From Verrucomicrobiota bacterium (GTDB lineage Bacteria; Verrucomicrobiota; Verrucomicrobiae; Chthoniobacterales; UBA10450): a stretch of DNA of 33,444 nucleotides. Positions within the stretch are counted from its first letter, which is position 1, and the number at the start of each line of letters is the position of its first letter. The stretch is taken from contig VBQB01000105.1 in assembly GCA_005887855.1 (NCBI GenBank), forward strand, positions 1 through 33,444, read 5' to 3'. The notes under the pieces were generated by a model, which worked only from the letters and a program-made list of their open reading frames with translations, ran no database searches and was not told the origin of the DNA. Shown here one piece after another: positions 1 to 7,347 of this stretch. The position numbers were made by a program, and so were the translations under genes.

Positions 1-484
1 GCCGCCATGGCATGGCGGTGGTGAGATGATCGTCAGCGTTACCTTGGAAAAAAGCGCGTTCAAGAAAGCCCCCCACCGATTTGAAGCCGGCACGCCCAAC
101 ATCGCCGGCGCGATTGGGCTCGCCGCCGCTGTCGATTACATCGAGCGGATCGGGCGTCCGGCAATTTTCGAACACGACGCATATCTTGCTCGTTATGCGG
201 CGGACCGTCTCGCGGAATTGCCCGGAATGCGTATTCTCGGGCCAACCGACGAGCGTGGCGCACTCGTCGGTTTTGTGATGGAAGCAGCGCACCCGCACGA
301 TCTTACAACGTTCGCGGACCAGTACGGATTAGCGATGCGCGGCGGGCACCATTGCAACCAGCCGCTTATGCGGAGGTTCGGTGTACCAGGGACAACTCGC
401 GCGAGCTTCTACTTTTACAACACGATCGAAGAAATCGATCGAATGATTGAAATCCTTCGCGTCGCTGTGCGTTTCTTTTCATGA
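1..484 (+). CDS. sufS: Cysteine desulfurase SufS, C-terminal part (cut by left edge)
   Basis: PLP-dependent cysteine desulfurase that removes sulfur from cysteine as an enzyme-bound persulfide for Fe-S cluster assembly in the cytoplasm. The frame is open from base 2 (PPWHGGGEMI), so the ATG at 26 is internal and the true start lies outside the window. Seen: the SufS-type stretch FEAGTPNIAGAIGL and, near the C-terminus, RGGHHCNQPLM, whose Cys is the persulfide-forming residue of the group II (SufS/CsdA) family. The PLP lysine and the N-terminal half are off the window. The stop overlaps the sufU start as ATGA, so the two are almost certainly co-translated, which fits the known SufS-SufU partnership. 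Identification is firm; only the 5' end is missing. Confidence 0.95.
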   Translation, partial: PPWHGGGEMIVSVTLEKSAFKKAPHRFEAGTPNIAGAIGLAAAVDYIERIGRPAIFEHDAYLARYAADRLAELPGMRILGPTDERGALVGFVMEAAHPHDLTTFADQYGLAMRGGHHCNQPLMRRFGVPGTTRASFYFYNTIEEIDRMIEILRVAVRFFS

Positions 485-954
485 ACCTGGAACTCGAAGA
501 GCTTTACCAGGAAGTCATTCTCGATCATTCGCGACGTCCGCGAAATTTCGGAGACCTAGCCGACGCTGCCGTGCGGGTACATGGCGATAACCCCGCATGC
601 GGCGACGAAATTCATCTCGGAGTAAGATTCGACGCCGATGGAGGCCTGGAAGATATCAAGTTCACCGGACACGGTTGCGCGATCAGCCAGGCGTCGGCGT
701 CGTTAATGACGATGAAACTGAAAGGGAAAAGTCGCGCGGAAGTGATGGAGATGTTTCGCGCATTTCACAAATTAGTGACAGACGAAGCGGCCGAAGCACC
801 TAAAACGCTAGGCGATCTTCGACTAATGCAGGGGGTGCGGAAATTTCCGCTGCGGGTCAAGTGCGCAATGCTTGCCTGGCGCGCGGTCGAGCAGGCGCTG
901 CAGCAGCCTGCAGGCGAATCGACCATTTCGACCGAGGAGCCGGATTTTGCATGA
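481..954 (+). CDS. sufU: SufU-type Fe-S assembly / sulfur-transfer protein
   Basis: 157-residue IscU-fold protein. In the SufU family it accepts sulfur from SufS through a zinc-bound Cys and passes it to the SUF scaffold. The ligand pattern is intact: Cys40 and Asp42 in NPACGDE, Cys66 in GHGCAISQAS and Cys128 in VKCAMLAW. The insert between the second and third Cys (GKSRAEVMEMFRAFHKLV), absent from IscU, marks the SufU subtype. The ATG overlaps the stop of sufS by four bases (ATGA), giving translational coupling. The last 15 residues (GESTISTEEPDFA) are an acidic tail of no known role. Length and motifs match the family. Confidence 0.95.
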   Translation: MNLELEELYQEVILDHSRRPRNFGDLADAAVRVHGDNPACGDEIHLGVRFDADGGLEDIKFTGHGCAISQASASLMTMKLKGKSRAEVMEMFRAFHKLVTDEAAEAPKTLGDLRLMQGVRKFPLRVKCAMLAWRAVEQALQQPAGESTISTEEPDFA

Positions 955-987
955 CCTAGCGGTTTATTAAGCCAACGTGCGATCGTT

Positions 988-1350
988 ATGCCGACGAATG
1001 TTCTTGGAACTGACCTAAAGTGTTGTTGCCGCGATCCAATGACCGGATTCTTTCGCGACGGGTTTTGTCGCACCGGTCCTGAAGATCTTGGTCTGCACAC
1101 CGTTTGCGTTAAGGTCACGCGCGAGTTTCTCGATTTCTCCGTGCTCGACGGAAACGATTTGGTCACACCGCATCCGGAATGGGGTTTCCCCGGTTTGGAA
1201 CCGGGTGATAAATGGTGCGTCTGCGTCACGCGCTGGAAAGCTGCGCTTGATCATGGTCGCGCGGCCCCTGTCGATCTTGAAGCAACGCACGCCTCCGCGA
1301 TCGAATTCGTTAGCCTCGAAGATTTGAAGGCGAATGCGCTGAAAAGTTGA
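988..1350 (+). CDS. DUF2237 family protein
   Basis: 120-residue protein of the DUF2237/COG3651 family, whose biochemical function is not established. Family hallmarks are all present: NVLGT at the N-terminus, a Cys-rich start (KCCCRDP, TGFFRDGFC), TGPEDLGLHTVC, GNDLVTPHPEWGFPGL, PGDKWCVCVTRW and a C-terminal APVDLEATH block. The seven or so conserved Cys suggest metal binding or redox chemistry, but that is inference. It starts 33 bases after sufU on the same strand and may share its transcript. A short hairpin without a T-tract follows its stop. Family assignment is confident; role unknown. Confidence 0.85.
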   Translation: MPTNVLGTDLKCCCRDPMTGFFRDGFCRTGPEDLGLHTVCVKVTREFLDFSVLDGNDLVTPHPEWGFPGLEPGDKWCVCVTRWKAALDHGRAAPVDLEATHASAIEFVSLEDLKANALKS

Positions 1351-1533
1351 TCCCGTCATCGAACTCGACGGGGAGAGTCGATTGGTTCTGCAAGGGTATA
1401 GCGCCGATCGCCGGGCGCGCCGTCGGAAGGACAAGGCTCGCGTTTAGAAGAATTCTTTGGATAACTCTGCTCGCCATCCCTGCCAAGACTTTGGCTGGAA
1501 AACTGGAGGATTCGCGGCCACGGTATCGGCGAT
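1351..1533 (+). other. Intergenic gap between DUF2237 gene and lolC-like gene
   Basis: 183 bases with no convincing gene. Just after the DUF2237 stop is a small hairpin, CCCGTC (1352-1357) pairing with GACGGG (1367-1372) around a 9-base loop. It is not followed by a T-run, so it is a poor intrinsic terminator. A GGAGGA at 1505-1510 looks like a ribosome site but is 23 bases from the best start for the next gene and has no start codon at normal spacing. Confidence 0.4.
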
Positions 1534-2736
1534 TTGAAACTGCCGTTTAGTCTTTTTCTCGGGCTTCGCTATCTCAAGCCAAAACGCACGTTTATCTCCA
1601 TCATCACGCTGATTTCCGTGCTCGGTGTGATGCTTGGGGTAACGGTGCTGATTCTCGTGATTTCGGTCATGACCGGGTTCGACCGCGAATTGCGACAGAA
1701 GGTGATCGATTTCGATGCGCACATTCTTGTAAGCACCGAAGACGTCTTGCGCGATTGGCGATCGCTCAAGGCGAAGATCGACAAAACGCCGGGCGTGTTG
1801 GCGACCGCCCCTTACATCCAAGGACCGGTGATCGTCGAATTTCGAAACCGGCGGCTCGCGCCGATGATTCGCGGTGTCGATCCCACGCAAGAGGAGAAAG
1901 TGATTCCACTGAGAAAATTCATCAAATACGGCAAGCTCGACTTGGAAGGTGAATCGACCGTGCTCGGTGTTGAGCTCGCGCGAAAATTACAGGTTCATGT
2001 CGGCGACAAGCTCACCATTTATTCGCCCGGTAATCTCGGCCAGATTCTCGATGGCATTAAGAAACTCGAGAACGCGAAGGGGGAGGAAGAAAAAAAGGCG
2101 ATCGATCAATTGCGCGAGGTGATTCTGCCGAAAGAACTAACTATTACCGGCATTTATGAGACCGGTCATTACCTGCACGACTCTGAATTTTTGCTCGTTC
2201 CGATTTATGTTGGTCAAGAGCTTTACGGCTTGAGTGACACGTTACACGGCATCACCGTTAAAACCGATAATCCGTACGGCGCCGAGCGCGTAAAACAGTC
2301 GATTGAACAATTTCTCGAACCGCCTGAATTCGCGCAGACCTGGATCGACATGAACCATCAATATTTCGAAGCAGTGCGGCTCGAGCGAACAGTCATGTTC
2401 TTCCTTTTGTTCTTTATCGTGGTCGTCGCAGCGTTCGGAATCATGAGTACGCTCATCACGGTGACGGTGCAAAAGCGGCGCGAGATCGGAATTATGAAAG
2501 CGCTTGGTGCAAACATCGCGCAAATCATCTGGGTCTTTCTTGGCCAGGGGACTGTGGTCGGTCTTTTCGGAACGATTACCGGGCTGGGACTCGGCATGGC
2601 GTTGATGGCAGAAATAATCCCCAAGGACGTCGCCATTATTTGTATCAGTGCGTTTTTTATCTGCTCATTTGCCGCGCTCATTCCCGCTTACTTCGCGGCG
2701 CGGCTCGATCCGGTCAAAGCGCTAAGATACGAGTAA
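1534..2736 (+). CDS. LolC/LolE-family ABC transporter permease
   Basis: 400-residue inner-membrane permease of the lipoprotein-releasing (LolCDE) FtsX/MacB superfamily, which lifts lipoproteins from the inner membrane toward the LolA carrier. N-terminus LFLGLRYLKPKR is typical of the family, followed by TM1 at about 20-48 (ISVLGVMLGVTVLILVISVM), a large periplasmic domain (about 50-280) and three C-terminal TM segments (about 285-390). The FtsX motif KRREIGIMKALGA is present between TM2 and TM3. The start is TTG at 1534 (no ATG fits and no clear Shine-Dalgarno site), so the N-terminus is slightly uncertain. The ATPase partner LolD is not here: the gene stops one base before the stop of the converging gene, with no terminator between. 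LolC and LolE cannot be told apart. Confidence 0.85.
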   Translation: MKLPFSLFLGLRYLKPKRTFISIITLISVLGVMLGVTVLILVISVMTGFDRELRQKVIDFDAHILVSTEDVLRDWRSLKAKIDKTPGVLATAPYIQGPVIVEFRNRRLAPMIRGVDPTQEEKVIPLRKFIKYGKLDLEGESTVLGVELARKLQVHVGDKLTIYSPGNLGQILDGIKKLENAKGEEEKKAIDQLREVILPKELTITGIYETGHYLHDSEFLLVPIYVGQELYGLSDTLHGITVKTDNPYGAERVKQSIEQFLEPPEFAQTWIDMNHQYFEAVRLERTVMFFLLFFIVVVAAFGIMSTLITVTVQKRREIGIMKALGANIAQIIWVFLGQGTVVGLFGTITGLGLGMALMAEIIPKDVAIICISAFFICSFAALIPAYFAARLDPVKALRYE

Positions 2737-2737
2737 T

Positions 2738-3271
2738 TTATCTCTTGCTCTCAATCCTGCTCTTGCTCGTGCTCGAATCATTCGACATGAGAAAAATATC
2801 CAGGACGCGAAAAGCGTAGTCGTATCCCCCCGGCCATTCGCTCTGGCGCGGACCGGCGACGTTAAGCGTTATAATTTTCTCGTCGCGCACAAAGCTGGCA
2901 ATTAGGTCCGCCGCGGGTTCCGGCCGGATGTCGCCAGCGTCGATTAGCTTGTACGGTCGCTGTTGCTCCCCGCAAAATCGGACAGTCTCCGCAGTCCCGC
3001 CGCGTAGATCCCTAAAGTAAATGATCACGTTGCCGTTAGAATCTTTCACGTTCTGAAGCGTGCGATCGGTAAAGCCACTGTGCTCCAATTCCTTGACTGG
3101 ATAACGATCAGGGATCCTGCCGAATTCGTCGAGACGTCCAGCCGGACACCAGCCGCCGCACGGTATTCCATGTTTGAGCGCGACATCAAGTGCTGCGCGG
3201 TCCACGCCAGTTTGCCCGCCAGAAATAATTTTCACGTGCCTGTCGGCGTGTTCAATCGCCCGTCGGAACAA
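2738..3271 (-). CDS. SLOG-fold putative molybdenum carrier (MoCo_carrier family)
   Basis: Rossmann-like nucleotide-binding protein of the putative molybdenum-carrier family (PF12694, SLOG superfamily). Seen: the N-terminal phosphate-binding loop KIISGGQTGVDRAALDVAL, then GIPCGGWCPAGR, RYPVKELEHSGFTDRTLQNV and a GGTAETVRFC loop. The family name comes from structure; no activity is proven and some members probably bind nucleotide-like ligands. Start choice: TTG at 3271 overlaps the upstream cupin by 20 bases, while GTG at 3235 gives the compact N-terminus VKIISGGQTG usual for the family and is perhaps the real start (165 residues). It is last in a run of minus-strand genes and abuts the converging lolC-like gene. 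About 30 C-terminal residues (SNDSSTSKSRIESKR) are polar and probably disordered. Confidence 0.75.
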   Translation of the reverse strand: MFRRAIEHADRHVKIISGGQTGVDRAALDVALKHGIPCGGWCPAGRLDEFGRIPDRYPVKELEHSGFTDRTLQNVKDSNGNVIIYFRDLRGGTAETVRFCGEQQRPYKLIDAGDIRPEPAADLIASFVRDEKIITLNVAGPRQSEWPGGYDYAFRVLDIFLMSNDSSTSKSRIESKR

Positions 3272-3638
3272 TATCCGCCCGCTCGACCATCAAGATCACG
3301 GTTCGTTCAGGCGCACGTGTGCGATGGCGCACACCTTTGGGCACGACGAAGCCCTGTTTCGGCGCAAGATCGACAACGCGATCTTCGAGATCGATTAGGA
3401 ATCGTCCGTCCACAACGTAAAAGAATTCGTCGATGTCTTTGTGTTCGTGCCAGTGATATTCGCCCTGAATCACCGCCAGCCTGACGACAGAATCGTTTAC
3501 CTTGCACAGCGTCTGGTTGTACCACTTGTCCGTACAGGCATCGGCCAGTTTCTGTACATCGATCAGTTCAAGCGGTCCGTGCAGAATGTTGAGGTAAGTT
3601 TTGTACGGAAACTCCTGCGCAGCTTTGTTGGAATCCAT
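3252..3638 (-). CDS. Single-domain cupin protein
   Basis: 128-residue single-domain cupin. Motif 1 is complete: Gly59, His64-x-His66, Glu71, Gly78 (within EYHWHEHKDIDEFFYVVDG); motif 2 gives the fourth ligand, His105, in PKGVRHR. A metal-binding beta-barrel is therefore likely; substrate unknown. It differs in sequence from the two cupins upstream and belongs to a different subfamily (N-terminal half LNILHGPLELIDVQKLADA). Its 3' end overlaps the possible TTG start of the SLOG protein, suggesting co-expression. Could be an isomerase, dioxygenase or ligand sensor; nothing in the sequence decides this. Confidence 0.8.
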   Translation of the reverse strand: MDSNKAAQEFPYKTYLNILHGPLELIDVQKLADACTDKWYNQTLCKVNDSVVRLAVIQGEYHWHEHKDIDEFFYVVDGRFLIDLEDRVVDLAPKQGFVVPKGVRHRTRAPERTVILMVERADIVPTGD

Positions 3639-3681
3639 GATTTCAGCTTAAACGCAGAGGACGGACTAGTCGCAAGACAAC

Positions 3682-3741
3682 TGTGGTGGCAGGCATGTCG
3701 CCTGCCGTTCTTCGTATGCAGCCGATACAGCTGCCTCTACA
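3682..3741. repeat. 60-bp compound palindromic repeat, copy A
   Basis: Ends TGTGGTGGC (3682-3690) and GCCTCTACA (3733-3741) are imperfect inverted repeats. Inside are two hairpins: GGCAGGC-atgtc-GCCTGCC and GCAGC...GCTGC. Aligned without gaps, copy A and copy B (4249-4308) have the same length and match at 43 of 60 positions (counted by hand), with the ends most alike. Lies just 3' of the 3749-4237 cupin gene. Resembles REP/BIME-like dispersed elements. Confidence 0.65.
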
Positions 3742-3748
3742 GAAAAAT

Positions 3749-4237
3749 CTATTCTTCGCCGTCGAAATAATCAGTCTCTTTCCCCTTTACGACGACGCGA
3801 TCCGTCGCTGATGACTTATTTACTTTCCACTTCCCGCTGTCCGGGTAGTAAGCCGATTCACCGATCGGGTTATCCGCCATCACGTAATAGGTGAAATCTT
3901 CCTGGCCAGAGTTACGCAGCTGATGCGGTTCATCAGGCCCAAAAACGAATGCGTCACCAGGCACGACCTCAGTTGTGCCATCTTTGTGACGGACGCTGCC
4001 TTTCCCGGAAATGACCAAATAAAGCTCCCATTGCGCCGAATGCGCGTGATAGGGAAAAGCTCGTTTCCCAGGAGGCACTCGATTCCATTCCAGATCAAAT
4101 GGATGACGTTTGGACAAATCGAGCGAAGCCGGTTCGCGCCCTAGCGTTTCCGAGATTCCTTTGAACGACGCGGTGTATTTTCCGCCGGGCGATTGCCACG
4201 CTTCTTCTTTGATCTCGTTCAAATTTACTTTGCTCAT
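3749..4237 (-). CDS. Cupin protein, tandem paralogue 1
   Basis: 162-residue cupin with a complete metal site: His64-x-His66, Glu71 and Gly78 in PYHAHSAQWELYLVISG, and His105 in PDEPHQL. The N-terminal 50 residues (KVNL...SLDLSKRHPFDL) and the C-terminal tail (YYPDSGKW...VKGKETDYFDGEE) are shared with the neighbouring gene 4319-4819, showing a tandem duplication; the HxH, E and H ligands sit at the same residue numbers in both. A 60-bp palindromic repeat follows each copy immediately, so the duplicated unit seems to include the repeat. Cytoplasmic (no signal peptide). Function unknown; sugar- or small-acid-binding cupins are possible relatives. Confidence 0.8.
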   Translation of the reverse strand: MSKVNLNEIKEEAWQSPGGKYTASFKGISETLGREPASLDLSKRHPFDLEWNRVPPGKRAFPYHAHSAQWELYLVISGKGSVRHKDGTTEVVPGDAFVFGPDEPHQLRNSGQEDFTYYVMADNPIGESAYYPDSGKWKVNKSSATDRVVVKGKETDYFDGEE

Positions 4238-4248
4238 ATGTAGTTCGC

Positions 4249-4308
4249 TGTAGTGGCGGGCGTGTCGCCAGCATTGCCCGCGGCGCAGCCGACACGGCTG
4301 CCGCTACA
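4249..4308. repeat. 60-bp compound palindromic repeat, copy B
   Basis: Ends TGTAGTGGC (4249-4257) and GCCGCTACA (4300-4308) pair with one mismatch. The right-hand hairpin is perfect, GCAGCC-gacac-GGCTGC; the left half can pair GCGGGC with GCCCGC. Sits between the two cupin paralogues, 3' of the gene at 4319-4819. Same length as copy A at 3682-3741. Confidence 0.65.
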
Positions 4309-4318
4309 GAAACAAAAG

Positions 4319-4819
4319 TTATTCTTCGCCATCGAAATAATCGGTCTCCTTCCCTTTCACCATCACTTCTTCCGATCCGTCTTTTACAACGGCCCATTTG
4401 CCGCTGTCGGGATAATAACAGGAATCACCGGTTGCCCCGCCGCTCCGCGGATTATCGGCAATCACGTAATAAACAAAATCTTCATCACCCGCATTCGTCA
4501 GTTGGTGCGCTTCTAACGGCTGAAAGAAAAACGCGTCGCCCGGTCCGACCTCCGTTATCCCATCTTTGTCCCGAATGTTGCCGCGGCCAGAGACGACCAG
4601 ATAAAGCTCCGATTCAGCCGAGTGTGCGTGATATGGACAAAGCGATTTGCCTTTCGGAATCCGCACCAGCGCTAGATCGAACGGATGCCGCTTGGCCAGA
4701 TCAAGCGACTCCGGTTCGCGGCCAAGCGCGATCGAAATATTCTTCGTGAACCTATGAAACTTGCCTTTCGGCGATTGCTTTTCCTTCTCAGCGACATCCT
4801 TTAAATTTACTTTGCGCAT
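4319..4819 (-). CDS. Cupin protein, tandem paralogue 2
   Basis: 166-residue cupin, paralogue of 3749-4237. Metal ligands His64, His66, Glu71 and His105 are all kept (PYHAHSAESELYLVVSG, PLEAHQL). Differences from its twin are an extra Ser/Gly insertion near residue 127 (RSGGATGDSC) and a different N-terminal basic stretch (EKEKQSPKGKFHRF). Identical runs such as GREP, KRHPFDL, PYHAHSA and the terminal KGKETDYFDGEE point to a duplication followed by divergence. Starts 32 bases after the small membrane-protein gene. Substrate unknown. Confidence 0.8.
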   Translation of the reverse strand: MRKVNLKDVAEKEKQSPKGKFHRFTKNISIALGREPESLDLAKRHPFDLALVRIPKGKSLCPYHAHSAESELYLVVSGRGNIRDKDGITEVGPGDAFFFQPLEAHQLTNAGDEDFVYYVIADNPRSGGATGDSCYYPDSGKWAVVKDGSEEVMVKGKETDYFDGEE

Positions 4820-4851
4820 ACGTCAGCATTCCTAATCACTATCGTGATACC

Positions 4852-5106
4852 CTAACGAGAAGAAATTCGCTTTCGAGTTGCGATCGAAAAAACTGCTATT
4901 CCCATCCAAATCATATTTACAAAAGAGGAAGGGTAAGCTCCGTAAGTGATCGTATTTACAGCCAAAAGAAGGCTGCCGACGACATTGAGAAATTGATAAG
5001 GAATCGAGTCTCCTTCCAATTTCTTAGAGGAAACCATCGCATAAGCGACAAGAAGTGCGGCCGCGCCCGCCCATCCGATCGCATCAAACCATACGTGACT
5101 GTTCAT
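4852..5106 (-). CDS. Small CBU_0592-like integral membrane protein
   Basis: 84-residue membrane protein with three hydrophobic helices (about 7-26, 36-57, 60-77). The pattern IGWAGAAALLVAYAMVSSKKL, then IPYQFLNVVGSLLLAVNTI and a Tyr-Gly-Ala-Tyr-Pro-Ser turn followed by a third helix, is that of the CBU_0592 (YgjV-like) family. Function unknown. ATG start at 5106, 27 bases after the stop of the LigD polymerase gene, so probably in the same transcript. Length matches the family. The C-terminus RKRISSR is positively charged, suggesting a cytoplasmic end. Confidence 0.7.
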   Translation of the reverse strand: MNSHVWFDAIGWAGAAALLVAYAMVSSKKLEGDSIPYQFLNVVGSLLLAVNTITYGAYPSSFVNMIWMGIAVFSIATRKRISSR

Positions 5107-5133
5107 GCATATAATCTTTGCCTACTAATTGCA

Positions 5134-6051
5134 TTATAGCTTCCATTTCGCCGGTAGCTTTTGCTTGAGTTTTTCGACAGGCGCGAAGAGGTCGCCGTGT
5201 TTTTCGACGCGGGTTAGGGTTTTGTCGGAGCGGAATTTCAGGAGATCCGCTTTTTTCTTTTTCAGGCAAGTCTCGACTTCGTCCCAGCTGACTGGAGTGG
5301 AAACGGTCGGCTCCTCCTTGGCGCGAAGCGAATAAACGCAGATGGTGGTTTTATGTTCGTCGTTCTGGCTCCAATCGACGAACACTTTTCCTTTGCGGGC
5401 CGCTTTCGACATATTCGACGTGACAAGATCGGCATGTTGGTGTTCGAGATGCTGCGCGAGAGCGCGCGATAGATCTTTGGTTTGATCGAACGTGACCGCC
5501 GTATTCAACGGAACATAAACTTGCAGACCTTTTGAGCCGCTCGTCTTGGCAAACGATTTCAATTTCATTTTCGCAAGCAGATCCCGCAGCCAAAGCCCGA
5601 TCTGGCAACACTGGACGATATCGTCCGGTGCGCCGGGATCGAGATCGAACACCATCATGGTCGGGCGCGCGACGTCGCGTTTGCGCGCGAGCGACGTGTG
5701 CAACTCGAGATCGGCGAGGTTCGCCGCCCAGACGAGCGTCGGTAAATCCTGGGCGAGACAATAATTCATCATCCGCTTATTGCTTTCGCTCCAAACCTTG
5801 GCCGTCTTCACCCATTTCGGGCGATGCGACGGACAATTCTTTTCATAGAAAAACTCACCTTCGACGCCATCGGGATACCGCTTCATGGTGAGCGGGCGGT
5901 CCTTCAGATGCGACAAAAGCACCGGCGCGATGCGGATGTAGTAATCGATCACCTGGCCTTTGGTGAACCCGACCTTCGGATAAAGGACCTTGTCCAGATT
6001 CGACACCTGAATCTTGCGGTCTTCGACGATCAATTCGGCTTTATCGGGCAT
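5134..6051 (-). CDS. LigD polymerase domain, stand-alone (NHEJ primase-polymerase)
   Basis: 305-residue archaeo-eukaryotic primase-type polymerase, the POL module of bacterial non-homologous end joining, which fills or adds ribonucleotides at DNA ends. Seen: N-terminal LDKVLYPKVGFTKGQVIDYY, VWAANLADLELHTSLAR, the catalytic Asp pair Asp136/Asp138 in MVFDLDPG, the SGSKGLQVYVPL motif with its His-equivalent region, and VFVDWSQND near 225. Length fits a single POL domain, so the ligase and phosphoesterase modules are not fused here; they are encoded by a separate gene at 14015-15730. Ku is not in the window. The POL gene sits between lpxK and a small membrane protein, an unrelated context. Confidence 0.9.
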   Translation of the reverse strand: MPDKAELIVEDRKIQVSNLDKVLYPKVGFTKGQVIDYYIRIAPVLLSHLKDRPLTMKRYPDGVEGEFFYEKNCPSHRPKWVKTAKVWSESNKRMMNYCLAQDLPTLVWAANLADLELHTSLARKRDVARPTMMVFDLDPGAPDDIVQCCQIGLWLRDLLAKMKLKSFAKTSGSKGLQVYVPLNTAVTFDQTKDLSRALAQHLEHQHADLVTSNMSKAARKGKVFVDWSQNDEHKTTICVYSLRAKEEPTVSTPVSWDEVETCLKKKKADLLKFRSDKTLTRVEKHGDLFAPVEKLKQKLPAKWKL

Positions 6052-6063
6052 GATTCAAAAGCA

Positions 6064-6098
6064 AACGTCCAACTTCCAACGCTCAACGTCCAACGTCG
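6064..6098. repeat. Degenerate 7-bp tandem repeat
   Basis: Five adjoining heptamers in the lpxK / LigD-POL gap: AACGTCC, AACTTCC, AACGCTC, AACGTCC, AACGTCG. The period is exactly seven with the core AACGTCC. Lies upstream of the LigD-POL start (6051). Confidence 0.7.
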
Positions 6099-6123
6099 AA
6101 TTCAGGAAAGATGCGCACGGTGC

Positions 6124-7320
6124 TCAGGCGAAGAAGCGTTCCGGCGAGAGCATCGGCTGCGGCTTGCAGATCCGCGCTACGCAATGCTCCCAGCTTTCGT
6201 GGCCGCTCAAGATCTCGATCTCGACACGTAAAAAATAAATTGGCACCCGCACTTCCGCCTCCGGCAGGCGCGGCATGCGCACGGCATCTTTTTCTGTCGT
6301 AACAATCATCTGCAAATCGCGCCGGATGCAGCGATTAATGAAGCTTTGTAGCTCCGCCTCGCTATAACGGTGATGATCGATGTAACGCTTCGCAAGATCG
6401 ACATGCGCGCCGAGTTTTTTGAGTCCGCCTTCAAAACTTTCGGGCGCGGCAATGCCGCAAATTGAGCCAATGAATGTGTCGTGTAAGCGGTCGAGCGGTA
6501 ATGGCTCGCCCGTAAAGACGTTCTGGAGGTAGAGCGGCTTATGCTGGCATTCGATAATCTCCGCGGTGCGGTTGTAACGCCGGATGCGCTGAATGAGCGC
6601 ATCGTTAGGCTCGCCTGTATTTTTGGTAATAAAGATGTAGCTGGCGCGGCGCAGATTCCGTGGAGGCTCCCGCAACGTGCCGCGGGGAAGCAAAAACTCA
6701 TTGCCGAATGGCGCTTGTCGATCCACCAGCACCATGTCGAGCCGATGTTTAAGATGTAGATATTGCAATCCGTCGTCGAGCAAGAGGGTGTCCACTTTCC
6801 ATTTGTCGATGGCAAAAAGACCGCTTTTTACTCGGTCTTTATCCACGAGCACGATCACGTCTTTCAAATTGTGCGCCAACATGTAAGGCTCGTCACCGGC
6901 AGTGAGTGAATCGAGCAGCAGTGATTTCCCATCGGAAACGACGCGCGGTGGATCGATGACTTCTTTTTGAAGTCGATCAAGCCAACTTCGCTTGCTCGGA
7001 CGCGGAACGCTTTTGTAACCGCGACTCAGAATCGCAACACGGCGTCCCCCGGTTTGCAGCGCGCGCGCAAATTTCTCCACGATCGGCGTTTTTCCGGTGC
7101 CGCCGACGGTCAGATTGCCGATGCTGATGACCAGACAACCAAGCGCCCGCTCCCGAAGGATCCTTTTCCGATAAAAATAAAGCCGCAGCTGAACGAGACG
7201 TTCGTAGATGAAGGAAAGCGCATAGAGGATTCCGCGCAGAAGTGTGGCGCGAATACCGCGGCGGCGCTCGAGAACAACATCGATCCCAAACTGCTCTAAA
7301 TTTTCAAGACGGCGACCCAT
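6124..7320 (-). CDS. lpxK: Tetraacyldisaccharide 4'-kinase LpxK
   Basis: Phosphorylates the 4' position of the tetraacyldisaccharide lipid A precursor at the inner membrane, so the cell makes lipid A. Seen: amphipathic N-terminal helix (about 25-50), Walker A at 68-79 ([12 protein letters not shown]), AILSRGYK at about 95, then [41 protein letters not shown] (DDGxQ motif) and [10 protein letters not shown]. At 398 residues it is somewhat longer than the E. coli enzyme, with an extra N-terminus. It follows thrB by 11 bases. Family is certain. Confidence 0.95.
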   Translation of the reverse strand: MGRRLENLEQFGIDVVLERRRGIRATLLRGILYALSFIYERLVQLRLYFYRKRILRERALGCLVISIGNLTVGGTGKTPIVEKFARALQTGGRRVAILSRGYKSVPRPSKRSWLDRLQKEVIDPPRVVSDGKSLLLDSLTAGDEPYMLAHNLKDVIVLVDKDRVKSGLFAIDKWKVDTLLLDDGLQYLHLKHRLDMVLVDRQAPFGNEFLLPRGTLREPPRNLRRASYIFITKNTGEPNDALIQRIRRYNRTAEIIECQHKPLYLQNVFTGEPLPLDRLHDTFIGSICGIAAPESFEGGLKKLGAHVDLAKRYIDHHRYSEAELQSFINRCIRRDLQMIVTTEKDAVRMPRLPEAEVRVPIYFLRVEIEILSGHESWEHCVARICKPQPMLSPERFFA

Positions 7321-7326
7321 GGGTTT

Positions 7327-7347
7327 AGTGATCAGTGAATAGTGATT
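7327..7347. repeat. 7-bp tandem repeat overlapping thrB stop
   Basis: Three heptamers on the plus strand: AGTGATC, AGTGAAT, AGTGATT. The array runs from the last codons and stop of thrB into the 11-base gap before lpxK. Confidence 0.55.

Noticed and set aside
1347..1550. 67-codon open frame between the DUF2237 and lolC-like genes
   Set aside because: No homology-like pattern and no ribosome site; it merely bridges the gap.
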